Assembly (NCBI GenBank): GCA_038373885.1
Contig: JAWZYV010019541.1
Span: 62,001-126,000, forward strand
Length of the DNA: 64,000 nt
Direction of reading: 5' to 3'
DNA from: Cheiracanthium punctorium
Taxonomy: Eukaryota > Arthropoda > Arachnida > Araneae > Cheiracanthiidae
Position numbers and translations under genes: made by a program. The first letter of the stretch is position 1, and every line of letters begins with the position of its first letter. Positions 46,163 to 55,317 of the stretch are shown here, piece after piece. The notes under the pieces were generated by a model. It was not told the DNA's origin. It saw only the letters and a list, made by a program, of their open reading frames with translations, and did not search any database.

Positions 46163-46452
46163 TGTAGACACTAAACATTTCTTAATGCTAATATTTCTTT
46201 TATTATCACACATTTTTGACACGAGCACGATTAATTATATTGAGAGTGTAATACAAATTCACTGGTGGCAACGTATAAGCGATGGTATTTAAGAATAAGA
46301 AATTATTAGAATAAGAAAAGTACGTAGTGTGTTGTATAAAATTCAAGTTACGGTATATGTATGAATTAGTTCAAGTTAACGCTGTACGTTATGTTAGAAA
46401 TAAATGTTTTGTTTTGTCTTTAATACGTTTACGTTAGTGTGATGAGCTAACA
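46163..46452 (+). repeat. 3' LTR (290 bp)
   Basis: Same length as the 5' LTR with three substitutions. Its start is only 18 bp after the gag-pol stop codon. No classical polypurine tract precedes it. The upstream bases are GCCAGGATGGCCGAA. AATAAA lies at 46399-46404. Confidence 0.95.
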
Positions 46453-46454
46453 TT

Positions 46455-47258
46455 ATATAATACGCTAATGTATGCGGTACCAAAATTGACGATATTTTTA
46501 TGCTGGGAGCGGCAAGAACTAGATGTAAACATTAGCGTAATAACAATAACACACGTGCAAAAATTCAGATTAATAGTTCAATGACATCAAGTGAAGCAAG
46601 CCTATTTGTTACTGGTTACGTGTGTCACGCAGTAGATAGATTAAAAAATAACAATGTATGTGCAAAGAAGCAAAATCTTTCGGATTTTTTTACTTCACAT
46701 TTATTGCACATTTAAAAAAAAAAAACTACTTTGCAATGAAGTATATTTTAGCCATTTCGTGTTTCCATACACGAAAAAGCAAATTTTTTCTTTTTGATTT
46801 GATTAATGGCAACAGTACTCTGAGTGATCTGCCAAGGATAGGAGATGCCTTGGCAGGAGGACTTTCTAAGGGGTTTTAACGCGTATCCACGTTACATCTG
46901 GAGAAAACCTACCAAAACTCCAGACCGTTACATCGACAGCCACATGATGGGACCCAAATCCGGGACCCTCACACTTCGGCCATCTACCATTTTCAGTGAC
47001 ATTACCACCGTGCCATGATGAGGACCCCAAAATCTTTCGGATCTATTCACATGTCCCATGGTCACCATCAGCTTTTGTCATGATACCCCCAAAATTTGTA
47101 GCAACCATAACCTAAATACATTTCATGACAAATACTGTTAAAACCATGAAATATGATTTTCGGTGAAAGGACTCCGATAATTTAGACAAAACTGACTGAG
47201 TAAATATGGTAAGATATGGGGGGGCGAAGCTGGCCACCTTGGCAGCTAGTATAATATA
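46455..47258 (+). repeat. Repeat R2, copy 1 (unknown family), with SINE inside
   Basis: It shares with 53266-53827 the start TATAATACNNTAATGTATGCGGTACC, the words GATGTAAACATTAG and GCAAAATCTTTC-like, and the end ATATGGGGCGGCGAAGCTGGCC (read with one or two extra G) followed by AGTAT. Between them a family III SINE is inserted only in this copy. It lies inside the hAT element and its edge abuts the LTR target site. Not coding. Confidence 0.65.
46830..47014 (-). repeat. tRNA-derived SINE (family III), best copy
   Basis: Minus strand. The tRNA-like head lies at 47014-46943 with box A GGCACGGTGGTAATG and box B GGATTTGGGTCCC, followed by a body through CCAGATGTAACGTGGATACG. It matches the copies at 13.75 kb and the split copy at 1.4/3.5 kb. 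Confidence 0.6.
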
Positions 47259-47675
47259 ATACAATAGTAATTGTTTACTACATTTTACATGGAATATTGC
47301 TCTTAGATTCATCAGTAATAATGGTGATATTTAGTTCAAAATAATATTTTTAAGGTTTAGAAATAAGTTGTTAAAACACAAAACCTCTATTTTGGAAAAG
47401 TTCAAGTATCAAGCATTATTCAAGTAAAAAATGCAGCCTATAATTTAAGTTTAATTAATAATTTTTAATAATTATAAAACAATAAGGTATCTAGAGTGAT
47501 ATAATAAACTTATTCTTGATACTTATGAGAATAATTTAAAAATATATTAGAACGTATTCTATCTGTAGTATTTGTAATTTTAAATTATTCTTTTAAAAAA
47601 ACCATTTGGTTTAAACCATGGTTTAAACCGTGGTTTAAACCAGTCGGTTTAAACCATGCCAACCTTGCCTACAAT

Positions 47676-48400
47676 ATACCCAAAAATTTTTCCTGAGTTC
47701 TCCTGAACTCGCATTTTCCGGTTGACAGTAAGCCGTACTTCGCTTAATGTGTGAAAGACTTGGCTGATATGCCTTGAATGTTCATCCCAACTGTTAGAGA
47801 AAATGGCTACGTCGTCAATGTGTGAACAGCAATAATAATGATATGCGAATAATGCTTTATCCATTGATTTCTGGAATGTTCCTCCAATGTTCTTCATCCC
47901 GAAAGGTAAGACTTTCTATTGATAACATTCTGAATGTGTTACAAAGGCAGTGAAATGTTTGGATTCTGCTTGCATAGGAATCTGCCAATATCTTATCATT
48001 AAGTCTATAACAGTTATAAATGCAGCTTGTCCTATTCTGAATATTAAATCCCTGGCGATTTTCATGGTGTATAAATCTGGCACCATGAAACTATTCAATA
48101 ATCTAAAGTCGATGCACAACCTAATGCTCCAACAGGATGTGGCCATTCGTTATCACTTGGTTCAATGAGATCCATCTCGATCAGCTCTTCGATTTGGTAA
48201 TCAACTTCTTTTTGTAAACTGATGGGTACTCGATACAGTTTGAGTCTCTTCGGCGTGCAGCTCTTGGTAACTTTTGCATGATGACTGTCGACTTTGGCAT
48301 GTCCTGGCTTTGAACTAAAAATGTCCACATATTTCTTCAGTACATCAAATAACTCTTCGGTTTTCTCTTCAGTTAGATTATGATTTCTCGTTTTCTCCAA
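47676..48400 (-). pseudogene. Ty3/gypsy RT, fragment
   Basis: The N-terminal linker and start of RT are at 48095-48400, with RLKLYRVPISLQKEVDYQIEE cut short here to a Y-R-V-P core, and a 'GLIEPS'-like step. The fingers are at 47916-48146 (LCIDFRLLN and VIDLMIRYWQIPM, equivalent to 'DYR.LN' and 'D...GYWQIP'). The palm with the active site is at 47649-47897, degraded to HIDDVAIFS in place of Y(L/I)DD(V/I). Frames shift between blocks and the element is inactive. Confidence 0.8.
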
Positions 48401-48406
48401 ATGTTT

Positions 48407-49715
48407 TCAGATGTCCTCGACCTCTTTCTTTGTTTTATCAGTAGGCGCATAATGGATTACATCAAATTCTTTCATTTCGTTAACAACCCCAATGTGATTT
48501 ATACTCTGCACATATGGTGATACTTTATTCACGTGTAGCTCTCTAGTACTGCCATCCTCTAATTCCACTCTTACCAAGTATGGTCTGATGATTTGAATTA
48601 CCATTGCGGATCCAATCCAAGTGTTTAAGAGTTTGTGAGTTGATGATGGGAGTAATATCAACACTTTGTCGACTATGCCGAACTGTTTTTCTCTCACATG
48701 GAGATTATACCTGGAAACATATTCTCCTTGAACTTTCTCAGTGTTTTTGGAGACAATCTCATTAGCCCTACCTATATTTTCAACTAAGTTTTCAAGCTAT
48801 TTAGTGATTGGTCGGGATGCGGTCGTTGGGATAGTTTATTCTCCTGTCCAAATACCTTTCAATAAAAACAGCGGTCCCTGTGATAGCCACCCATAAACCA
48901 ATTGAAATGGTAAAAGCCCAGGGGTGCTGTGTGGCACTTCACGATACACGAACATGAGATATGGGAGATGTATATCCCGTTCTCTCCGTTGTACGTTTTT
49001 CATCATTTCCTTAAGAGTTTTATTCCATCGTTCTACTGCCCCCATTCTTTCTGGGTTCGAAAAACATGGTGGTACCCCTAATATATTCTTAAATGATTGA
49101 GTCAACTTGGAGGTAAAATTTGTACCCTGGTTGTGCATATCACTTTTGGAAAATCGATGGAGGTGAAAATCCTCATTAAAACATTGCACGTTGTCTTGGC
49201 ACTAATCTCTTACTGGAATTGACTCTGCCCACTTAGTACATAAATCCACAGCACAAATGATATAGCGATGTTCTCTCCTTTAAGGAGGCTCGAATTGTCC
49301 TATACAGTCTCCGCTCCAAGCCTCGAAAGAATTTTCAAGCCTAACGATAGGTTGTATGGGAATATGATCCTGATTGGTGCTGGATCTCCTCAATTGGCAT
49401 TCTTTGCAACTTTGATAGTATAACTTGACATCTTTCCTGATACTAGGCCAGTAAAACGCATACTTTGTAGAATTTTATTTGCACCAAGATGTCCTGCTAA
49501 CAGAATCTCATGTGCCATTCTTAAAATAGTATTCCTTCTTTCTTTTGGAATTACTACTTGCTGAATTTCTTCTCCACAGACAATATCCTTATGCTGTAAC
49601 ATAAGATATTGCTTGTGCTATCCCTTATCAATGAGATACGAATTTTCTCGCTTTTCCGCCCAATCAAAACATCTCTTGAGAGTCTTGTTGTCTCTTTGAA
49701 GTTGAGTTGAACTTG
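48407..49715 (-). pseudogene. Ty3/gypsy integrase, upstream of RT
   Basis: From 49715 down: a lead with KRCFDWAEKRENS, then the HHCC zinc-binding region (HEILLAGHLGANKILQSM at 49390-49602). Catalytic-core remnants at 48836-49189 include DMHNQGTNFTSKL and AVERWNKTLKEMM, the DXG(T/R)NFTS and E..N..LK signatures. A C-terminal domain at 48407-48697 has LEDGSTRELHVNKVSPY. This last block runs straight into the RT linker with only a few codons between, so integrase precedes RT. Stops and frameshifts are present. Confidence 0.8.
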
Positions 49716-50389
49716 AACGAAAACACAGTATCAGATGAATAAGATGCAATTGAAGACACGATAAATGAGATACTGTCACCATCTTAAATCAAAATTTAAT
49801 TTTATTCTAAAGTTTGTACTCTTCTTTTTAATGTAACTTAGAATAGTTTTTTGTGGATAAAACAACATAATGATATTAAATGTAACTTTTTTCAACATGC
49901 CAATATATTAAGAAAGTTATTGACATTCCTTACCCTCTAAAGTGAGAAGGGAAATGCATTTTTTTACAAATTCTGTTTAAGGATGGTTTTTCATGGTTTC
50001 TTGACAATCGTTAAACAGAGAGCCAACTGTATATATATATTGTCTATCACTTACTGTGATACATATAATAGCTTTGGAAATATAAATATTTAAAATCTGG
50101 TCATTCATTTGTGCTAACTTTGTACACGAGCCAAGTGTCACTTGTTAAGTTAACAAATAATACACAATGGTATTATTAAAGAAAATATATACTTTTAATG
50201 AAAAGACAATAATTTCTATTCAATATCAATTTTATAACTTTTATTTAATAAATTATCTTTCATTTTAATTTTTAGATAGTGTTCTTATACCTGTTTAAGG
50301 ATAGGAAAATATATCAATATTATTGTTGTAAAACAAAAATTTTATTCTTGGAAGTATTTAATTGTGTGTAATACTTTCTTTCTTTCTAG
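49716..50389. other. AT-rich intron sequence
   Basis: This is the remaining part of the 17-kb intron up to the acceptor at 50388-50389. No LTR or protease of the old Ty3/gypsy element was recognised here. Confidence 0.5.
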
Positions 50390-50439
50390 AGTCTTTTGAG
50401 AATTCTTCTTACTTGAAAAATTTAAGTGTTTTTGCTAAA
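50390..50439 (+). CDS. FAM135: FAM135 homologue, 50-nt exon
   Basis: A small exon with acceptor TTTCTTTCTAG and donor AAA|GTGAGT. It completes the split codon of the upstream exon (phase 1 to GAG) and ends in phase 0, exactly what the next exon needs. It encodes SFENSSYLKNLSVFAK. Joined to the next exon, the spacing between the 'WKQLTL' end and the 'ICSALILLW' block is the same as in FAM135B. The phase and length agreement is the main evidence, since the sequence itself is weakly conserved. The exon is isolated between introns of 17.2 and 8.9 kb. Confidence 0.7.
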
Positions 50440-50621
50440 GTGAGTGAGTTTTATTATTTCAGTCATAACTGTATTAAGTGCTAGTTAATTATTAAATTTA
50501 ATCAGCATTATTTAGAGGCAGATGAACTTATTTTATGAAATATTTAATTCTAAAACAATTCTTAGTCTATTAGGCAAGTTGGAGTGTTTAGGCTGATTAT
50601 TTTACCAACTATACGAAAAAT

Positions 50622-50692
50622 TCCAGAGCTGGGGGTCGAACCCAAGACTACCGCTTAACATGCGGGTGCTCTACCACTGAGCTACTCGGGGA
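50622..50692 (-). tRNA. tRNA-like sequence, unit 1 (anticodon GTT position)
   Basis: On the minus strand: box A TAGCTCAGTGGTAGAGC, D-stem GCTC/GAGC, anticodon stem CCCGC/GCGGT with loop ATGTTAA (GTT, as for Asn), and T-arm TTGGG-TTCGACC-CCCAG. The acceptor strands TCCCCGA and CTCTGGA pair at only 3-4 positions, so a working tRNA is doubtful. Better seen as a tRNA-like promoter head. Confidence 0.5.
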
Positions 50693-50908
50693 CGATTCCG
50701 AGATGAAATTTCTCGCTTTAGAACCGTTGGAATTTATCATCTTCCTCTGCAAACCACAGATGGAACAGATGAAACAATTAAATTGCGACAAGTCCATTAC
50801 GCCGCAGAAGTTATACATATTTTTTAGAAAGTGATTGTATCAACCTTTCAAGTATATTAGGCAAGTTGGAGTGTTTAGGCTGATTATTTTACCAACTATG
50901 CGAAAAAT

Positions 50909-50977
50909 TCCAGAGCTGGGAGTAACCCAGGACTACCGCTTAAAGTGCAGGTGCTCTACCATTGAGCTACTCGGGGA
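50909..50977 (-). tRNA. tRNA-like sequence, unit 2 (TTT position), damaged T-loop
   Basis: Same layout as unit 1, but the anticodon loop reads ACTTTAA (TTT, as for Lys). Two bases are missing from the T-loop (GGTTACTCCC), which spoils box B. Pseudogene-like. Confidence 0.45.
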
Positions 50978-51193
50978 CGATTCCCAGATGAAATTTCTCG
51001 CTTTAGAACCGTTGGAATTTATCATCTTCCTCTGCAAACCACAGATGGAACAGATGAAACAATTAAATTGCGACAAGTCCATTACGCCGTAGAAGTTATA
51101 CATATTTTTTAGAAAGTGATTGTATCAACCTTTCAAGTATATTAGGCAAGTTGGAGTGTTTAGGCTGATTATTTTACTAACTATGCGAAAAAT

Positions 51194-51264
51194 TCCAGAG
51201 CTGGGGATTGAACCCAGGACTACTGCTTAAAGTGCAGGTGCTCTACCACTGAGCTACTCGGGGA
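51194..51264 (-). tRNA. tRNA-like sequence, unit 3 (TTT position)
   Basis: The anticodon stem is CTGC/GCAG with loop ACTTTAA. The T-loop TTCAATC is intact. The acceptor arm mismatches as in the other units. It is the last element of the left-pointing half before the axis. Confidence 0.5.
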
Positions 51265-51372
51265 CGATTCCCGGGGACGGGGATTAATTGTTTCATCTGT
51301 TCCATCTGCGGTTTGCAGAGGAAGATGATAAATGCCAATGGTTCTAAAGCGAGAAATTTCATCTGGGAATTG

Positions 51373-51443
51373 TCCCCGAGTAGCTCAGTGGTAGAGCACC
51401 CGCACGTTAAGCGGCAGTCCTGGGTTCGACCCCCAGCTCTGGA
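51373..51443 (+). tRNA. tRNA-like sequence, unit 4 (GTT position)
   Basis: Plus strand. D-arm and T-arm (CTGGG-TTCGACC-CCCAG) are intact. The anticodon loop ACGTTAA has C where U33 is expected. Acceptor strands are poorly paired. Confidence 0.5.
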
Positions 51444-51659
51444 ATTTTTCACGTAGTTGGTAAACTAATCAGCCTAAATACTCCAACTTGCCTAATATAC
51501 TTGAAAGGTTGATACAATCACTTTCTAAAAAATATGTAAAACTTCCGTGGCATAATGGAGCTGTCGCAATTTAATTGTTTCATCTGTTCCATCTGTGGTT
51601 TGCAGAGGAAGATGATAAATGCCAACGGTTCTAAAGCGAGAAATATCATCTGGGAATCG

Positions 51660-51730
51660 TCCCCGAGTAGCTCAGTGGTAGAGCACCCGCACGTTAAGCG
51701 GTAGTCCTGAGTTCGACCCCCAGCTCTGGA
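51660..51730 (+). tRNA. tRNA-like sequence, unit 5 (GTT position)
   Basis: Nearly identical to unit 4, with one change in the T-stem (CTGAG). Box A and box B are intact, so polymerase III initiation is conceivable. A mature tRNA is not expected. Confidence 0.5.
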
Positions 51731-51838
51731 ATTTTTCGCATAGTTGGTAAAATAATCAGCCTAAACACTCCAACTTGCCTAATATACTTGAAAGGTTGAT
51801 ACTATCACTTTCTAAAAAATATGCAATTCTTAGTCTAT

Positions 51839-53265
51839 TCATGATTTTAAAGGCACTGTTTTTTAGTCTTTAAATATGTTTCCTATGTACTAGGATTTCC
51901 TGATGATGAATCCTATGTACTAGGATTTCTCAGACCTATTCTGAAAACATTCCTGTGTATGTGTGTGTGTGTGTGTGTGGGAGGGAGGGGGGAGCAGGAG
52001 AAAGCAAAGGCAGTTTCTCACAATTAGGCTTAATTTTTAAAATTCTTTAATAGGAATATGTTTCAGTATATTGAGCGAGGTCTACAGAATCCTTTCATGT
52101 GGCTGCATCCAGTTATGTAGCTGGGTCAGGTAGCTCCAGGTGCAGAGCTTTAACTTTCTATCTCTCAAATCCAAAATATCAATGCAACTTTATTGAGGAA
52201 GTGATTTTTTTTATTCATTTGGTTAAGTAAACTTATAGTATAGTATTAAATATTTTGTAAATTAATTGGTGTGCATTATTTTTTTTCTGGCACTCTATAT
52301 TCAGGAGTCTATCATTGAATTATATATAAAGAAAAATCTTAATAACTTTTGAACCATTGGAAAGATTCTGTTAAAACTTGGGAGTTAAATGCATGACATG
52401 TTGGGATTTTGTTTTTGAGCATGAACTAAAACTCTTTTTTTTCTCTTGCTTCAACAATTCTACGGAGAAAAATTCAAGGCGCTAAATTATGATATACATT
52501 CATATAAGTGAGAGACAGTTAGTTAATTTTCACTCCAGTATATTTGCTGGAAAGCATGTTGTTAAAGAAAATTCAAAGATGACTTTCGATAGTAAAACAT
52601 TTTGCAGAAAATGAAAAATACAAGTATATACACATGTGCATCTGTACATAAAATAAAAAAGGTCAAATGAATTTATGTCTTTAATGTTTAAATGATTCTT
52701 TTCGACTACTGTACTTAAACTATAATAAAATGAGTAGTTCATAAGTTTGTATTGTTATAAAAGTAAAATTTTTACCATATCAACCTCCCCTTCATTGGAT
52801 ATTTCAAGTTTTTTTGTTTGTTTGTCTCCCAACAAATGCAATATAATTAGGTGCTACCATATATATAAATTCTATTATGTCTTAGTATAATAATATACTG
52901 TGCGTAGTATATTAATAATGTTGAAATTATTTTGCTTACAATTGTTTCGGTTTAATTGTTTATTACATGCATGTTGATTACATGCTTTTTTAGTGTGATC
53001 CAACACAGTTCAGGTGAATACAGATTTAATATATTAATATAATTTAATGTTAATAATTAATTAAATTAAAATACTATTTACTTTTCTACATTTCTGTACA
53101 ACATATCTCTCTGTAGCTATATATTTTGTAACTATTTAACATGTTGCATATGTAAGTTAATTTGTTTCTAATTGTAAGATGGTAGTGTTAAGCAGTATAT
53201 TTGTCAATAGATACGTTTAGAAGATGATTTCACTCCACTTACAATGTTGCTTTATTTATAATATA
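51839..53265. other. AT-rich intron with small repeats
   Basis: TCCTATGTACTAGGATTTC occurs twice at about 51880-51930, around an internal CCTA-TAGG palindrome. A (TG)n tract lies at 51961-51979. The rest is AT-rich and featureless. Confidence 0.55.
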
Positions 53266-53827
53266 AATCTTATATAATACAGTAATGTATGCGGTACCAA
53301 AATCGACGATATTTCCATGCTGCAGACGGCAACAGCTAGATGTAAACATTAGTGCAATGACAATAACGCATGTGCAAAAATCGAAATTAACAGTTCAGTG
53401 AAGTCAAATTGAGCAAGAATATGTCACACAGTAGCTAGAGTACAAAATAACAATAATAGATACACAAAAATGCAAGATCTTTCAGACTTTTTCACAGCTT
53501 CAATATATCAATTTACAATATATGGCGCATTAATAGCCCATCTAAAATATCTTGCCATGCATTGGGCTAAAGTACATTTTAGCAATTTGCTGTTTCAACA
53601 TCAGCTTTTATGATGACACCCAAAATGTGTTTCAACCCTAACCTTAATAAATTATTAAATTTGTTTAGGTTAGGGTTTTAACAGTAATGACAAAGCAGTA
53701 TTTGTCATTACTGTTAACTAAGAAATATGATTTTCATTGAAATGAGTCCAGAAATTTAGTCAACGCTGCACTGATTATAAAGAACAGTAAGGTATATGGG
53801 GCGGCGAAGCTGGCCTCCTTGGTGGGT
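53266..53827 (+). repeat. Repeat R2, copy 2
   Basis: Same direction as copy 1 at 46455-47258 and without the SINE. It starts near TATAATACAGTAATGTATGC and ends GGCGAAGCTGGCCTCCTTGG. A hAT-type MITE follows within 10 bp. Confidence 0.65.
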
Positions 53828-53835
53828 AGTATATG

Positions 53836-54237
53836 CATAGGTGCACCCACGGAGGGGGCTATGGAGGCTGATGCCCCCCCTAACGGTGAAAAGCTTTAAA
53901 AAATGAATTAATATTTTTTGTTCTTTCTTTCTTTTTTTAGTCTTCAAATTATTTCTAAGCAAAAAAAAAACATTTATTTAAAAAAGTTTTTAAATAAATG
54001 CTTATAGTTAGTTTATGAAACACTGTTAAATTCAATTACAACGTCACTGAAAAGATCAGATAATTATTTATGACTCTATAATGAGTTACATTGCTTGTGT
54101 TCTATGGAACAGTCAAGTGGTACCGAATATTTGAAATTATAAGAAAGCTGTAACTAATCGAGGTCACTATAACCGAGTTCAGTAGTATTTGTATGTAGCC
54201 CAGCCCCCCCTAAACTAAAATCCTGTGGGCACCACTG
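53836..54237. mobile_element. 402-bp hAT-type MITE
   Basis: The ends are CATAGGTGCACCCACGG and, read inward, CAGTGGTGCCCACAGG. Flanks AGTATATG and AGTATTCG (8 bp) differ at two positions, which suggests an old insertion. C-runs and G-runs stand near both ends. Confidence 0.65.
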
Positions 54238-54343
54238 AGTATTCGTATAATTCTTCAGTAAATATGTCAAGAATACTAATATACATATAAAAGCGGTCAT
54301 TAGACAATTGCATGACCGTGCCTGCCTCTAAAATACACTTTAA

Positions 54344-55313
54344 CCCGGCAGTACTTGTGCAGGGTGACATACCCATGACCCTTTTGTTTTGGATGTACCT
54401 CCCTAACCTTTTTTTGAAAATGGGCAAAACCTGGTCTAGCTGACTTAAATTCATAACCTTTAAGGGGAAAAACTTGCTTTGAAATCCTTTGCATAGCTTT
54501 TCAGATATTTTCGGATATTGCCACCTTGGGTATGTAATGTCCTGCACCAGCACTAGTGCTATTGTTCTGAGCCACCCTTCTTTTATCAATGTTCCTTCCT
54601 AATCTTCTTATGAAAATGGATGATGTCTCTTGCAGCTGGTTTAGGGTCGAAACCTTCAAGGGGGAAACTTGTGGTCAGATTCTTCAAATAAGTATTAGAA
54701 TATTGTCACGTTGGGTGTGTCATGCTCAGCACGAACTCAGAGAGTCTGTAGTTCTGAATATATAAGCATATTATCATACTTTTCTTCAATATGGCACATT
54801 TTCATAGTTATGACGAAGAAATGCGACATTTGAGGCATTTATTGGATATTGTGTCTAGGATGAAGAAAGTATTGGTAAAGATGATGAAGAATATAATAGT
54901 AACTGATTCATCCACTGAAACTGACTCAGATTTAGAAGCGGTAGGCACAGATTTGGATGAAAAGAATTGTTTTATAGGAAAAGATGAAGAAACAGTTTGG
55001 AAAAAAGAGAAATTTCGTCCTAACCTTATCATTTTTGCAAAGAACATTATTGTGAAACTCCCTGGAAATACAAACATTTCTAAAGGTGTCACTTCTCCTT
55101 TAGAAGCTTAGAATATTCTTATCTCCCCTGAACTTATTCAAAATTTAGCGAAATGCACAAATATTTTTAATGAATCGATAAAAAAATGTTTTCCCCGAGA
55201 AATTTATTTATTTTTACCTTTTGTGTATCGATATTACAATAAGAAACACCCTTGGGTATGAGATATCCTGCGTGAGCTATCCCGTTCGTTTTTGTCACGC
55301 GAGCACTGCTGGG
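54344..55313 (+). mobile_element. Internally deleted piggyBac-like element
   Basis: TTAA borders both sides (54340-54343 and 55314-55317), the piggyBac target. The ends CCCGGCAGTACTTG and, read inward, CCCAGCAGTGCTCG are inverted. A TGGGTATG-ATGTCCTGC-like word recurs about four times in both orientations (near 54365, 54530, 54715 and 55255). Only the start of a transposase gene remains. Confidence 0.8.
54791..55111 (+). pseudogene. piggyBac-type transposase, N-terminal remnant
   Basis: A 106-codon frame from ATG at 54791 ends in TAG at 55109-55111 and would continue about 45 codons more. It has the acidic Ser/Asp-rich lead (TDSSTETDSDLEAVGTD) and then a block ending NISKGVTSPLEA, equivalent to the 'PGVT..A....TPLE.F' entry into the piggyBac DDE domain. 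The catalytic domain is deleted, so no activity is expected. Confidence 0.7.
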
Positions 55314-55317
55314 TTAA

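Larger units (their letters stand above)
40954..46452 (+). mobile_element. Young full-length Ty3/gypsy LTR retrotransposon
   Basis: Two 290-bp LTRs about 99 percent identical enclose one uninterrupted gag-pol frame of 1586 codons. A TTAT target duplication flanks it. Domain order is gag, two zinc knuckles, protease, RT, RNase H, integrase, the standard Ty3/gypsy order, in contrast to the old element it sits within. No env-like frame follows integrase. Intact ORF and near-identical LTRs indicate a recent insertion that may still be competent. Confidence 0.95.
40666..47667. mobile_element. hAT-type element, itself invaded by an LTR retrotransposon
   Basis: The ends are CAGGGTTGG at the left and CCAACCTTG at the right, with GGTTTAAACC palindromes repeated near both ends (around 40720 and 47608-47655). 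CCTACAAT is duplicated exactly (40658-40665 and 47668-47675). Without the LTR element (40954-46452) and repeat R2 (46455-47258) only about 700 bp of its own sequence remains, so it is a non-autonomous element. No transposase. Confidence 0.85.
37630..49715 (-). mobile_element. Old Ty3/gypsy element with integrase before RT, split by later insertions
   Basis: Minus-strand pol pieces lie in order from high to low coordinate: integrase zinc-binding and catalytic domains (49715-48836), integrase C-terminal domain (48697-48407), RT (48400-47676), RT thumb (40657-40538) and RNase H (38226-37630). The reading frame resumes exactly across the hAT insertion once the insert and one copy of the 8-bp duplication are ignored, and it resumes similarly across the Tigger insertion. 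So this is one element and not a set of unrelated fragments. Stops and frameshifts are common. LTRs were not found. Confidence 0.85.
50571..51823. mobile_element. Inverted-tandem array of tRNA-containing units with one target duplication
   Basis: Units of about 286 bp start TAGGCAAGTTGGAGTGTTTA. Two full units (50571-50857, 50858-51142) and a partial one (51143 to about 51285) point one way. Two more (about 51287-51540 and 51541-51823) point the other way, so the centre near 51280 is a palindrome axis. CAATTCTTAGTCTAT lies on both sides without mismatch (50556-50570 and 51824-51838). Each unit contains one tRNA-like sequence. Between tRNA-like parts the unit body is AT-rich, with TTGCAGAGGAAGATGATAAA and a tail TCACTTTCTAAAAAATATG. 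No protein is encoded. Confidence 0.85.

Noticed and set aside
50571..50630. Hammerhead-like words CTGATTA...GCGAAA in the array unit
   Set aside because: CTGATTA is not the conserved CTGATGA and no stem II can be drawn between the two blocks. Still worth a covariance-model scan.
50622..51730. Cluster of five functional tRNA genes
   Set aside because: Acceptor stems do not pair, one copy has a damaged T-loop, and all lie in repeat units with a common target duplication.
53266..53827. Long open region or promoter in repeat R2
   Set aside because: Similarity to the copy at 46455 shows it is a dispersed repeat, and no frame is shared.
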